A model generated the notes under the pieces. That model worked only from the letters and a program-made list of their open reading frames with translations, was not told the origin of the DNA and did not search any database. A stretch of 12,424 nucleotides of DNA, taken from positions 1 through 12,424 of the forward strand of contig DNIF01000118.1 of NCBI GenBank assembly GCA_003485715.1, given 5' to 3'. The first letter of the stretch is position 1; each line of letters starts with the position of its first letter. This document shows, piece after piece, positions 1-7,599 of the stretch. A program made the position numbers and the translations under genes. Source of the stretch: Gammaproteobacteria bacterium. Its GTDB lineage: Bacteria; Pseudomonadota; Gammaproteobacteria; UBA7966.

Positions 1-74
1 ACGTGCTGTCGATCGCTCAGCAGTGGCTGATCACGCGCGGCATCGAGGCCGAAGCCGCGCCCGCGAAGACCTGA
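1..74 (+). CDS. yidC: YidC membrane protein insertase, C-terminal end (partial)
   Basis: Only the last 23 codons are inside the window; they read in frame 3 and end at TGA 72-74. The visible residues VLSIAQQWLITRGIE followed by an Ala/Lys-rich tail match the end of the last transmembrane segment and short cytoplasmic tail of YidC, where 'N-(V/I)-L-(S/T)-I-A-Q-Q-W' is a family hallmark. YidC inserts proteins into the inner membrane, alone or with SecYEG. Its position directly upstream of mnmE is the usual gammaproteobacterial order, which supports the call despite the short length. The rest of the gene lies outside the window. Confidence 0.85.
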   Translation, partial: VLSIAQQWLITRGIEAEAAPAKT

Positions 75-1495
75 GGCCGCTGCCCCTGACACTGGAGACC
101 GACACCATCGCCGCCATCGCCACGGCCCCCGGCCAGGCGGCGGTGGGTGTGCTGCGGATCTCGGGTCAGGCTGCGGCGGTGCGTCTGCTGGCAGAGCGGC
201 TCGCAGGCGGCCTGCCGCCCGCGCGCCGCGCGGTGCTCAGGCAGTTTCGCGATGGCGAGGGCCAGGCCGTGGACGAGGGCCTGCTGCTCTGGATGCCCGC
301 GCCCCACTCCTACACGGGCGAAGACATCCTCGAGTTGCAGACGCACGGATCGCCGGTGGTTCTCGCACTGCTGCACGAAGCGGCCCTCACCGCCGGTGCC
401 CGTCCGGCACGCCCTGGCGAGTTCACCGAGCGGGCCTGGCTGAACGGACGCATGGATCTGCTCCAGGCCGAGGCCGTGGCCGATCTCATCGCCGCCGGCT
501 CGCGCGGCGCGGCGCGGCTGGCACTGCGTGCAATGGGCGGCGAGGCAAGCGCACAGTTGCAGGCACTGGAGACGCGGCTGGCGAGCCTGCGGGCCGAGGT
601 CGAGGCCCGCATCGATTTCCCCGAGGATCTCCCGGAAGACGCAGCGCGCACGGAATCCTGCCCCGGACTCGCGCGCCTGCAGGCCGACGTCTGCGCCCTG
701 GCCGAGGCGGCCCGACGTGGCCGGCACGCACGGCGCGGTCTCAGGGTCGTGATCGTGGGCCCGCCGAATGCGGGCAAATCACTGCTCTACAACCGGCTGC
801 TCGGCGCCGATCGCGCCATGGTGAGCCCCGAGGCCGGCACCACGCGCGACGCTCTGGAGGCAGAACTCACCCTCGCGGGCCTCTGCCTCACGCTCTGCGA
901 CACGGCGGGCCTGCGCGACACCGCCTCGGCCCTGGAGGCCGAAGGAGTACGGCGGGCACGCGCAGCGCTGGAAACGGCCGATGTGTGGCTGTTCGTATCC
1001 GCACCCGACGTGGCGGCAGAGGCAGCGACCCTGCTGCAAGAACTGCGCGCCGCGCGCCCGCAAGATGTGCTGCTCATCGAGGTGCAGAACAAGGCCGATC
1101 TGCTCGCGGTGCCAGCGGAGCCCTGCACGACTACCCCCGCGCCGGCAGCACGGAGCGACCAGAGTTCACCACCGCACGCAGCCGATGTCCCGCTGGCAAT
1201 CTCGGCGCTGCACGGCACCGGCATGGCAGCACTCGAAGCCTGCCTGCACGCCCAGGCCGCCCAGCTCGATCAGGGCGCCATTGGCCTGATGCAGGCACGC
1301 CACGCCAGCGCGCTGGCGGAGATCGAGGAACGCCTGGCCGAGGCGGCCGCCCTCAGCGCCGCTGGCTCGGGGCCGGAGCTTGCAGCAGAAGCGCTGCGTC
1401 AGGCGGCAACGGCCTTCGATCGCCTGTTCGGCCGCCATGCCGATGTCGAGACCCTGCTCGGCGAGATCTTCGGGCGATTCTGTATCGGGAAGTAG
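23..1495 (+). CDS. mnmE: tRNA modification GTPase MnmE (TrmE)
   Basis: MnmE works with MnmG to install the (carboxymethyl)aminomethyl group on U34 of certain tRNAs, using GTP, a folate one-carbon unit and FAD. Seen, numbered from GTG 23: the N-terminal folate-binding domain beginning DTIAAIATAPGQ, the conserved block RPGEFTERAWLNGRMDL, then the inserted G domain with G1 GPPNAGKS (246-253), G2 GTTRD (272-276), G3 DTAGL (293-297), G4 NKAD (356-359), and the C-terminal catalytic motif FCIGK as the last five residues. Length is normal (E. coli is 454 aa). A low-complexity Thr/Pro/Ala stretch follows G4. The start is uncertain: GTG 23 is the only ATG/GTG/TTG option, but it overlaps yidC by 52 bp, lacks a Shine-Dalgarno and adds about 20 residues that homologues lack. 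CTG 86, nine bases after GAGG (73-76), would give a typical 469-aa protein. mnmG does not follow. Confidence 0.96.
   Translation: MADHARHRGRSRAREDLRPLPLTLETDTIAAIATAPGQAAVGVLRISGQAAAVRLLAERLAGGLPPARRAVLRQFRDGEGQAVDEGLLLWMPAPHSYTGEDILELQTHGSPVVLALLHEAALTAGARPARPGEFTERAWLNGRMDLLQAEAVADLIAAGSRGAARLALRAMGGEASAQLQALETRLASLRAEVEARIDFPEDLPEDAARTESCPGLARLQADVCALAEAARRGRHARRGLRVVIVGPPNAGKSLLYNRLLGADRAMVSPEAGTTRDALEAELTLAGLCLTLCDTAGLRDTASALEAEGVRRARAALETADVWLFVSAPDVAAEAATLLQELRAARPQDVLLIEVQNKADLLAVPAEPCTTTPAPAARSDQSSPPHAADVPLAISALHGTGMAALEACLHAQAAQLDQGAIGLMQARHASALAEIEERLAEAAALSAAGSGPELAAEALRQAATAFDRLFGRHADVETLLGEIFGRFCIGK
1478..1495 (+). other. mnmE 3'-end sequence matching the SGI1-type attachment core
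   Basis: The last 18 bases of mnmE, TTCTGTATCGGGAAGTAG, encode FCIGK-stop and closely resemble the 18-bp direct repeat used by SGI1-family islands, which integrate at the 3' end of mnmE (trmE/thdF). Seen: accessory DNA starts right after it and no mnmG follows. Caveat: every mnmE encodes FCIGK here, so the match alone does not show integration. I found no second copy in the window and no integrase. Confidence 0.4.
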
Positions 1496-1578
1496 GTGGG
1501 CTTGGGGGCTGGCGGTGGCGAGATACGGTTCCATAAACCACCATCGACCAATGCTCTGGCTTCGTGACCGATGAAGGC

Positions 1579-4500
1579 TCAGACCGCGCGTCTCTCCTCA
1601 TACGTGATCCCGAACACCGTATCCGTCATCCACTTCCGGAACGACTCGTTATCCATGAACTGCTTGAACAATTCGGTGTCGTCGTTCAGCACGGCAGTCA
1701 TCACTCGCGTCAACGCCTTGTCGTGCTCGATGCGTGCGTTCTGTTTATCGGAGTTCTCCCGCGCGTTCCGGTAGGCCGTGTCAGCCGCAACGCGCTGCGG
1801 AATGTCCTCAGTTATCAGCTTGTGCACGCGGTCTGCGTCTGCCCACGGGATGTTGCCAAACTGATCGTTGAACGCCTTGAGGATGTTCGAAAGGCGATCC
1901 AGCTCGGGTTCAGGCTTGCGGCCACCGCCCATAGAGGGAACTGGCCCTATCTCCGCATCCGTGTCTACCAGCAGGATCCGGGCTGTTGCCTGTTTCTCGA
2001 CTCGGTAGCTGTCCATGTCGATCGCGTCAAGGATGCCCTTCGCCAGGTCCTCCTCGATCGGCGCAGGCAGCTTGGGCACAAGAAAGCTCAGGAGGATCGA
2101 GAGCTTCTCCCATTCAGCCTTGGCGTACGGCAGGATCGACGACAGGAAGCCGTAGGTGCGCAGAAACGCCTTGGCCTTGCCTTTGAAATCCACCTGACCA
2201 TCTTCGTCCAGCCGTGCGCGGTAGTCGGCGACGCAGGCATCGAGGATCGGGTCTAGCTTGTCGCGGTCCGAACCACTTAGGTAAAGCGCCACGAACTCGT
2301 CGACCTGTGCGGCTCCGTACACCTGGGATCCGTCAAGCGCCGCCTTCAGATCGTGCAGCTTGTTCGGGTCGGTCTCCTCGGCGAGGATCGTCGTGCGGTA
2401 GTAGTCGGCAAAGGCCAGTTCGATCGCGTCGGCGTCGTTCATGAAGTCGAGCACGAACACATCGTGCTTCTTCGGATGCGCGCGGTTCAGGCGCGACAGC
2501 GTCTGCACCGCCTTGATGCCCGAGAGCTGCTTGTCCACATACATCGTGTGCAACAGCGGCTCGTCGTAGCCGGTCTGGAACTTGTCGGCGCAGATCAGGA
2601 AGCGGTAAGGGTCCTGCTGGATCCTGTCGGCAATCTGGCTCGATGGAAAACCGTTGAGTGACGCCTCCGTGACCTTCGCTCCGCCGTACTCATGCTCGCC
2701 GGAGAACGCGACGATCGCCTGGTGCCGGCTCTTGCGCTCGGCGAGGTAGTCGCGGATGGCGTGGAAATACTGGAGTGCGCGCTCGATGCCGCTGGTCACC
2801 ACCATAGCGCGCGCCTCGCCGCCGATCTTGTTCAGGGCCAGCACTTGCTCGTGGAAGTGGTCCACGATGATCTCGGCCTTGAGCCGGATGGCGTGATCAT
2901 GGCTCTCCACGTAGCGGCGCAGCTTTCTCGAGGCCCGCTTGGTGTCGAACTCCGGATCCCCCTCGACTTTCTTGACGAGCTTGTAGTAACTGACGATCGG
3001 TGTGAAGTGCTTGAGCACGTCCAGGATGAAGCCCTCCTGGATCGCCTGTTTCATCGTATAGCTGTGGAACGGCCGGTGCTTCACCGTGCCATCAGGCTGC
3101 GGGTCAGGCTCGCCGAAGATCTCCAGCGTCTTGTTCTTCGGCGTGGCGGTGAAGGCGAAATAGCTGGCATTGGGCAGCAGCTTCCGCGCCTCCATCAGCC
3201 GGTTGATCCGGTCTTCCAGTGTCTCGTCGTCGTCCTCGGTGCCTGCCGCGGAAAGCGCCATCGACACGGCCGCCGAGGTGCGCCCGCCCTGGCTCGAATG
3301 CGCCTCGTCGATCACGATGGCAAATCTGCGCCCGCGGTGCTCGGCGCCGATCTCGTCGAGGATGAACGGAAACTTCTGCACCGTGGAGATGATGATCTTC
3401 TTGCCCTCGGCGATGAACCTCCGCAAGTCGCCCGAGTGTTCGGCATGCCCCACCGTGGCACCCACCTGCGCGAACTGCTTGATCGTGTCGCGGATCTGCT
3501 GGTCGAGGATGCGCCGGTCGGTGACGACGATGATCGAGTCAAAGACCGTCGCTTCGTCCCTCGCGAGGCCGATGAGCTGGTGCGCAAGCCAGGCAATCGA
3601 GTTCGACTTGCCGCTGCCCGCCGAGTGCTGGATCAGATAGCGCCGGCCCGCGCTGTTCGCCTGTGCGTCGGCGAGCAGCCGGCGCACCACGTCGAGCTGG
3701 TGGAAGCGCGGCCAGATCTGCAGCGCCTTCTTCCTGCCGGTCTTCTCGTCCTTGATCTCGACGATCTGCGCGTAGTTCTCGAGGATGTCGGTCAGGCCCG
3801 CGCGGGTGAGCACGCGCTTCCACAGGAAGTCGGTCTTGAGCCCGTTTGGGTTCGGCGGATTGCCCGCGCCGTCGTTCCAGCCCTGGTTGAATGGAAGGAA
3901 CCACGAGCCCTTGCCCTTCAGGTGCGTGCAGAAGCGTACCTCCTGGTCGTCCAGCGCAAAGTGCACCACGCAGCGGCCGAACTCGAAGAGCTTCTCGCGC
4001 GGATCGCGGTCGCGTTGATACTGCTGCACGGCGTCTTCCACCGTCTGTTTGGTCAGGTTGTTCTTCAGCTCGAAGGTCGCGATCGGCAGGCCGTTGATGA
4101 ACAGCGCAAGATCGAGCGCACGCCGCGTCTCGTCGCGGCTGTAGCGCAGTTGCCGGGTCACGCTGAAGCGGTTGGCCGCGTAGCGCTCGGCCGCCTTGGC
4201 GTTGCCCGGCGAGGGCGTACCGTAGAAGAGGTCGATGTGGTGCGGCCCATGCTTGAGCCCGTGGCGCAGCAGGTCGATGGTGCCGCGCTTGCTCACCTCG
4301 CCCTGCAGCCGCGCCAGGAACTTGCGCCGTGTCGGCCCGTCGTGTCCGAGATCGAGCGCCCCCCACGCTTCCGGCTGCGTCTCGAGGAGGAAGGCCGAGA
4401 GCTGCGCGAGATCCACACAGTAATCGCGGTCGTAGTCCTCTGCGGCACCGCAGGTCCAGCCGGCGGCGTAGGTCGCCGGCCGCTGCTGCACCATGTTGGC

Positions 4501-4584
4501 CGGCACGCCCGGATCGCAGGGTGCACCGGTCAGCGCCGTGCAGATCAGGCGTTCGAGACCGCGCTCGGAAGTGTCGGTGGTCAT
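1579..4584 (-). CDS. hsdR: Type I restriction endonuclease subunit R (HsdR)
   Basis: This is the restriction and translocation subunit: with HsdM and HsdS it pumps unmodified DNA past the complex and cuts it at a distance, using ATP. Seen, in 1001 aa (normal length): an N-terminal PD-(D/E)xK nuclease with D158 (RALDLAL) and the E172-L-K174 pair; an SF2 motor with Walker A SAGSGKS (K326), the DEAH box (D426-H429), TATPK, and the C-terminal helicase motifs DKFQTGYDEP and QTLSRLNR; then the helical HsdM/HsdS-docking tail. All catalytic residues are present, so it looks active. ATG 4584 is chosen because GGAGG (4593-4597) lies 8 nt upstream and the protein starts like its family. Its ATG overlaps the stop of the preceding 72-aa ORF (ATGA), so it is probably translationally coupled as the last gene of the operon. 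It converges with mnmE across 83 bp with no convincing terminator hairpin. Confidence 0.97.
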   Translation of the reverse strand: MTTDTSERGLERLICTALTGAPCDPGVPANMVQQRPATYAAGWTCGAAEDYDRDYCVDLAQLSAFLLETQPEAWGALDLGHDGPTRRKFLARLQGEVSKRGTIDLLRHGLKHGPHHIDLFYGTPSPGNAKAAERYAANRFSVTRQLRYSRDETRRALDLALFINGLPIATFELKNNLTKQTVEDAVQQYQRDRDPREKLFEFGRCVVHFALDDQEVRFCTHLKGKGSWFLPFNQGWNDGAGNPPNPNGLKTDFLWKRVLTRAGLTDILENYAQIVEIKDEKTGRKKALQIWPRFHQLDVVRRLLADAQANSAGRRYLIQHSAGSGKSNSIAWLAHQLIGLARDEATVFDSIIVVTDRRILDQQIRDTIKQFAQVGATVGHAEHSGDLRRFIAEGKKIIISTVQKFPFILDEIGAEHRGRRFAIVIDEAHSSQGGRTSAAVSMALSAAGTEDDDETLEDRINRLMEARKLLPNASYFAFTATPKNKTLEIFGEPDPQPDGTVKHRPFHSYTMKQAIQEGFILDVLKHFTPIVSYYKLVKKVEGDPEFDTKRASRKLRRYVESHDHAIRLKAEIIVDHFHEQVLALNKIGGEARAMVVTSGIERALQYFHAIRDYLAERKSRHQAIVAFSGEHEYGGAKVTEASLNGFPSSQIADRIQQDPYRFLICADKFQTGYDEPLLHTMYVDKQLSGIKAVQTLSRLNRAHPKKHDVFVLDFMNDADAIELAFADYYRTTILAEETDPNKLHDLKAALDGSQVYGAAQVDEFVALYLSGSDRDKLDPILDACVADYRARLDEDGQVDFKGKAKAFLRTYGFLSSILPYAKAEWEKLSILLSFLVPKLPAPIEEDLAKGILDAIDMDSYRVEKQATARILLVDTDAEIGPVPSMGGGRKPEPELDRLSNILKAFNDQFGNIPWADADRVHKLITEDIPQRVAADTAYRNARENSDKQNARIEHDKALTRVMTAVLNDDTELFKQFMDNESFRKWMTDTVFGITYEERRAV

Positions 4585-4799
4585 CGGAGTCGCCTCCGGA
4601 TCGGGGCTTTGCTCGATTCTTTGCTAAAACCATTGTTAGGCGGAGGGATCGGACTCACCTCTAGCAAAGCCGTAACCCACGAGATTCGGGGGACTTTCTT
4701 GCGGCCATGGTGGCCGAGCTCGGTATCTCGACCCGAACTGCGCTCCCGACTCGGCATCAACCGATCGAGATGAAGCTCAGGGGCCTCGGTGATGCTCAC
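4581..4799 (-). CDS. Putative 72-aa ORF exactly filling the darG-C-like/hsdR gap
   Basis: An open frame from GTG 4799 to TGA 4581 fills the space between the DarG-C-like gene and hsdR with no slack: its GTG overlaps the upstream stop (GTGA) and its TGA overlaps the hsdR start (ATGA). The protein is basic and Ser/Arg/Pro-rich (ends APIRRRLR) with no domain I recognise, no signal peptide and no membrane segment. Codon use is less GC3-biased than its neighbours. The double overlap favours a coupling ORF that keeps ribosomes moving into hsdR. A chance open frame in intergenic DNA containing inverted repeats is a real alternative. Confidence 0.35.
   Translation of the reverse strand: MSITEAPELHLDRLMPSRERSSGRDTELGHHGRKKVPRISWVTALLEVSPIPPPNNGFSKESSKAPIRRRLR
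4606..4670. repeat. Inverted/direct repeat cluster upstream of hsdR
   Basis: CTTTGCTA at 4619-4626 is perfectly inverted as TAGCAAAG at 4662-4669 (8 bp, 35-bp spacer). GCTTTGCT at 4606-4613 is also the inverse of AGCAAAGC at 4663-4670, so one arm has two possible partners. The cluster lies 22-86 bp upstream of the hsdR start, outside any firm gene. It could be an operator or an mRNA structure that adjusts HsdR level; no -35/-10 pair is obvious next to it. Role is inference only. Confidence 0.35.
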
Positions 4800-5404
4800 G
4801 CCGAAGCCTGGCCCGCCAACGGCGCGACCCAACCCTTCTTCGCCAGCACATCGGCCGCGATGCCGATCTGCCGTGGCGTGAACTGCCGCTTGCGATCGCC
4901 CCAGGCGTAGGTGCGTGCGACCACCTCGGGCAGCGTGTGCGCCGGTTCATGGCGCATGACCCAATGCACGGTGGACAGCAGCTCCAGACCGAACGGCGAC
5001 TCGAAACCCTCCACCAGGGCGGCCACGCGGTCGAAGCGCTCGCGCGTCTCCTGGTGCTCGGCGATGAATGCCTCCGCCTCCGCCACCGCCCCGGGCACCA
5101 GCGTCAATGGTTTGCTCGGGGTATCGCCGCCGTCGTCGTAACCCACGATCAGGTGCCCTTCGATCGCATGCAGCACGTGGCGCAGGTTCTCGGCATAGGG
5201 ACCGTACGGCGCGGCTTGGTAGCGCAGCTTGAGCGGCTCGCCCGCCTCCTGCAGGAAGTACATCAGCTTGTGCACTTCCAGCAGCGTGACGAACGGATCG
5301 AGCAGCCCGCCGAGATAGCGGTGCATCAGCGCCACAAGAGCGGCGCGCCCGGCGGTCATCGTGGGCTCCTCGCGCCGATGCTTCATGGTGTCGGAGGCAG
5401 TCAC
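4796..5404 (-). CDS. Free-standing DarG C-terminal-domain-like protein
   Basis: DarG is the antitoxin of the DNA ADP-ribosyltransferase DarT: an N-terminal hydrolase domain (macro, or NADAR in DarG1) removes ADP-ribose from DNA, and the C-terminal domain binds and restrains the toxin. This 202-aa protein matches only that C-terminal domain: TAGRAALVALM near residue 17, LLEVHKLMYFLQEAGEPLKL (41-60), YGPYAENLRHVL (67-78), then GYDDGGD and LVPGAV. There is no macro or NADAR part. GTG 5404 overlaps the hsdS stop (GTGA) and has AGGAGG (5412-5417) 7 nt upstream. ATG 5359 (residue 16), with AGGAG (5366-5370) 6 nt upstream, falls exactly at the usual domain boundary and may be the true start. No DarT is in the window. 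I infer that it binds either the NADAR::HsdS protein or the PRTase-like protein encoded just upstream. Its function as a separate protein is unknown to me. Confidence 0.8.
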   Translation of the reverse strand: MTASDTMKHRREEPTMTAGRAALVALMHRYLGGLLDPFVTLLEVHKLMYFLQEAGEPLKLRYQAAPYGPYAENLRHVLHAIEGHLIVGYDDGGDTPSKPLTLVPGAVAEAEAFIAEHQETRERFDRVAALVEGFESPFGLELLSTVHWVMRHEPAHTLPEVVARTYAWGDRKRQFTPRQIGIAADVLAKKGWVAPLAGQASA

Positions 5405-7599
5405 GTCGCGGCCTCCTCGGGCACGCCGTCGGTATCGGACTCTTCCGCGCCGCCCTCGACCTGGGCTTCGTCGAGCGGCTCGGGTTCATCCGCTTCCTCC
5501 GGCAACCACGCCGCCGCCTCGCGCACGTCGAGCTTGCCGGTGACCACGTCGGCGATCAGGCGGGTGCGGTATTCGCGGAGTAGATCAATCTCCCACCGTG
5601 CTCGCGCCACCGCTTCATCGGCCAGGCTCGACTGCCCTTCGATCGCTCTGACTATTACGCGCTGCTCTTGAAGTGACGGCGCCAAGACTTTCCAAGACCG
5701 GATATGGCGCTGGGCGATCTTCGGCATCGTGCCGCTTGATCCACGAGCATCCCTTTCAATCTGCACTCTGCCGATTCGACTGAGTAGCTGGAACATTAGG
5801 AAGCGGGCGTCGAAACGTCGCAGATCAGGTGTCAATCGGTAAATCAGATCACAGAGCACCGTCTTGTGCCGCACTCCGGACGCAACACAGACATCCCCCA
5901 CCAGGTCGCGTGTATTCGATCGAGTCAGCAGCAGATCGCCGTCTCTGACTTCGATTCCTTTGGGCACCTTTGCGGTGGTCGGAATCGGCTTAATCGCAGC
6001 CGGATCAAAGATTCCTCTCTTGACTGACGAGAGGCTCAGTACCGCCCACTGGTCGTTCCCGAGAGCGCCTTCAGCCGCCACAGGACTCCAGCCTTGCTGG
6101 ATGCGATCCAAGCAGCGGCCGAGCAGCAATTCATCCCAATGACTCGGCACATCTCCCAGCCACTCCACGCCGGAGGGCTTGAGGCGGACGTCGGGGTCGA
6201 GGCCGCGGGTGACGGCGCGGTGGATGATGGCCTGCTTCTGCTCGTCCAGCAGCTTGATCAGCTTGTGCTTGGCGCGGATGTACCGCCTAATCCGCCGGTC
6301 CGCGTGGTCGAGGAAGCGGACGATGGTGGCTTGTTCGTCACTTGGCGGCACCAGCACGGGCATGCGCTTGATGTCGCTGAAATCGAGGTTCTGCCTTAGC
6401 CCGGAGCCGAACCCGTAGATGATCTTCAGCAGGTCATAGGCGTTCAAATACTGATAGCCGAACTCATTCAGCACGATTGGCTTCGTCTCCAGGCACATGT
6501 ACGCGGCGGTGATGATGCCGCGATGGTGCGCATGCCCAATCCGTAGACTCGTTTGATCGTTCTGCAGGTCTGTGGTGCGAACGATGATGTTGCCCGGTTC
6601 GACGATCTGGTAGGTCTCGAATGACTCGGGCACCAAGCCGCGCAATTTCTCGGGTGCTTTGACGATGATTCGCCCGAAGCTCAACGACAGCACGGCCTTC
6701 TCGACCAGGCCAGTGTTCCTGACCTGTCGTGGTCTATACACGGCGAGCGCAGGCAGTAGCTGCCAATGCGCCGGCACCTCCCCTAGCCACGGCACGCCCG
6801 AGTCCTTCATTTCGGGATAAGGCTTGAGGTCGCCAGCCGAAGCGCTTGCGGGGGTCGCCTGCGCTGGGTATACGGGCGCAGGCGCTTCCGTTGCGACAGG
6901 GGCATCGAACAATGACGCTTGCTCCGGCTGCGTCTGACTAGGCCGACGCTCGTCGGGCCTTGCGGTGGGCAGCGCATGGGCAGCCCGTGCCGGCAGGCCG
7001 CTCCGGCTCACCGCCTCAATCGGCTGGCCAAAGAGCAGAAACTCGGGAAGGTCCAGCGGCCCCACCGTCAGGAACTCGGCCTCCCCTTGCTCCTTTACAG
7101 CCTCCCGCAGCTCCATCAGCAGGCGCCCCAGCACGTTCATGCCGACGAGCGTCTGCTCATCCACAGGCTTCGCCCCCCAGAAGTCGTCTCTGCGGGATTC
7201 CTCGACGATCGGTTTATCGTCCGTGCGCAGCAGAAGCTCGCTGAACTTCGCCCAGTTCTGCACCAGCTTGACCCGCAGGCACCAACGCATCACCTTGACG
7301 CGCACGCGATCCCAATCGGGGCGCGAATTCTTGCGATGCGGCTTGCTCTTCATCTTGGCCGTCATCGGGCTCGCCTGGCCGATGATGATCTGCTGAACGT
7401 CCGGCAGATGCGGGAAGCGGCAGGCCTGATAGAGCGCTTCCGATGTGTTGATGCGGGTGCCCAGCACGCGCAGCGGGTAGCCGCCCGCCATGTTGGACAG
7501 GCCGCCGAACGGTGCGTCCGTCTTCAGGAAGACGACACTGGTCGCGCGTTTGTATTTCCGCGTCGGCACGCGCGCATGTGGCTCAGAATTCCAGGTCAT
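5401..7599 (-). CDS. hsdS: NADAR-domain::type I specificity subunit (HsdS) fusion
   Basis: HsdS chooses the DNA target of the HsdM2S methylase and of the full R-M complex. Ordinary HsdS is about 400-450 aa; this one is 732. Residues about 18-172 are a NADAR (YbiA/DUF1768) domain: FGGLSNM (31-37), SEALYQACRFP (53-63), RPDWDRVRVKVMRWCLR (93-109), DDFWGAK (138-144), GMNVLGRLLMELRE (153-166). A Pro/Ala-rich linker (about 190-255) follows. Then comes a complete HsdS with both half-repeats, MKDSGVPWLGEVPAHW (264-279) and LKPSGVEWLGDVPSHW (about 472-487), a TRD after each, the central helix (LLDEQKQAIIHRAV) and the C-terminal helix (WEIDLLREYRTRLIADVVTGKLD), ending in an acidic tail. NADAR enzymes act on ADP-ribose-type adducts. 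ATG 7599 overlaps the PRTase stop by 17 bp and has no clear Shine-Dalgarno, so translation is probably coupled. The TRD2 region is visibly lower in GC, as is common for exchanged TRDs. Confidence 0.93.
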   Translation of the reverse strand: MTWNSEPHARVPTRKYKRATSVVFLKTDAPFGGLSNMAGGYPLRVLGTRINTSEALYQACRFPHLPDVQQIIIGQASPMTAKMKSKPHRKNSRPDWDRVRVKVMRWCLRVKLVQNWAKFSELLLRTDDKPIVEESRRDDFWGAKPVDEQTLVGMNVLGRLLMELREAVKEQGEAEFLTVGPLDLPEFLLFGQPIEAVSRSGLPARAAHALPTARPDERRPSQTQPEQASLFDAPVATEAPAPVYPAQATPASASAGDLKPYPEMKDSGVPWLGEVPAHWQLLPALAVYRPRQVRNTGLVEKAVLSLSFGRIIVKAPEKLRGLVPESFETYQIVEPGNIIVRTTDLQNDQTSLRIGHAHHRGIITAAYMCLETKPIVLNEFGYQYLNAYDLLKIIYGFGSGLRQNLDFSDIKRMPVLVPPSDEQATIVRFLDHADRRIRRYIRAKHKLIKLLDEQKQAIIHRAVTRGLDPDVRLKPSGVEWLGDVPSHWDELLLGRCLDRIQQGWSPVAAEGALGNDQWAVLSLSSVKRGIFDPAAIKPIPTTAKVPKGIEVRDGDLLLTRSNTRDLVGDVCVASGVRHKTVLCDLIYRLTPDLRRFDARFLMFQLLSRIGRVQIERDARGSSGTMPKIAQRHIRSWKVLAPSLQEQRVIVRAIEGQSSLADEAVARARWEIDLLREYRTRLIADVVTGKLDVREAAAWLPEEADEPEPLDEAQVEGGAEESDTDGVPEEAAT
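5412..5417 (-). promoter_or_regulatory. Shine-Dalgarno AGGAGG for the DarG-C-like gene
   Basis: A perfect AGGAGG inside the last hsdS codons lies 7 nt before GTG 5404 and supports the longer start. A second site, AGGAG at 5366-5370, serves the alternative ATG 5359. Confidence 0.6.

Noticed and set aside
1496..1578. Possible bidirectional terminator between mnmE and hsdR
   Set aside because: Only 4-5 bp stems (GGTT/AACC, GGTGG/CCACC) with large loops and no T-run.
4634..4642. GTTAGGC/GCCTAAC resembling an integron attC core site
   Set aside because: A single 7-mer without the second core pair, cassette structure or integrase; most likely chance.
2692..4773. 693-codon open frame on the plus strand
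   Set aside because: It is antisense to hsdR, which has every family motif; the plus-strand frame is rich in Arg/Val/Leu/Gly without recognisable domains, as expected of the complement of a GC-rich gene.
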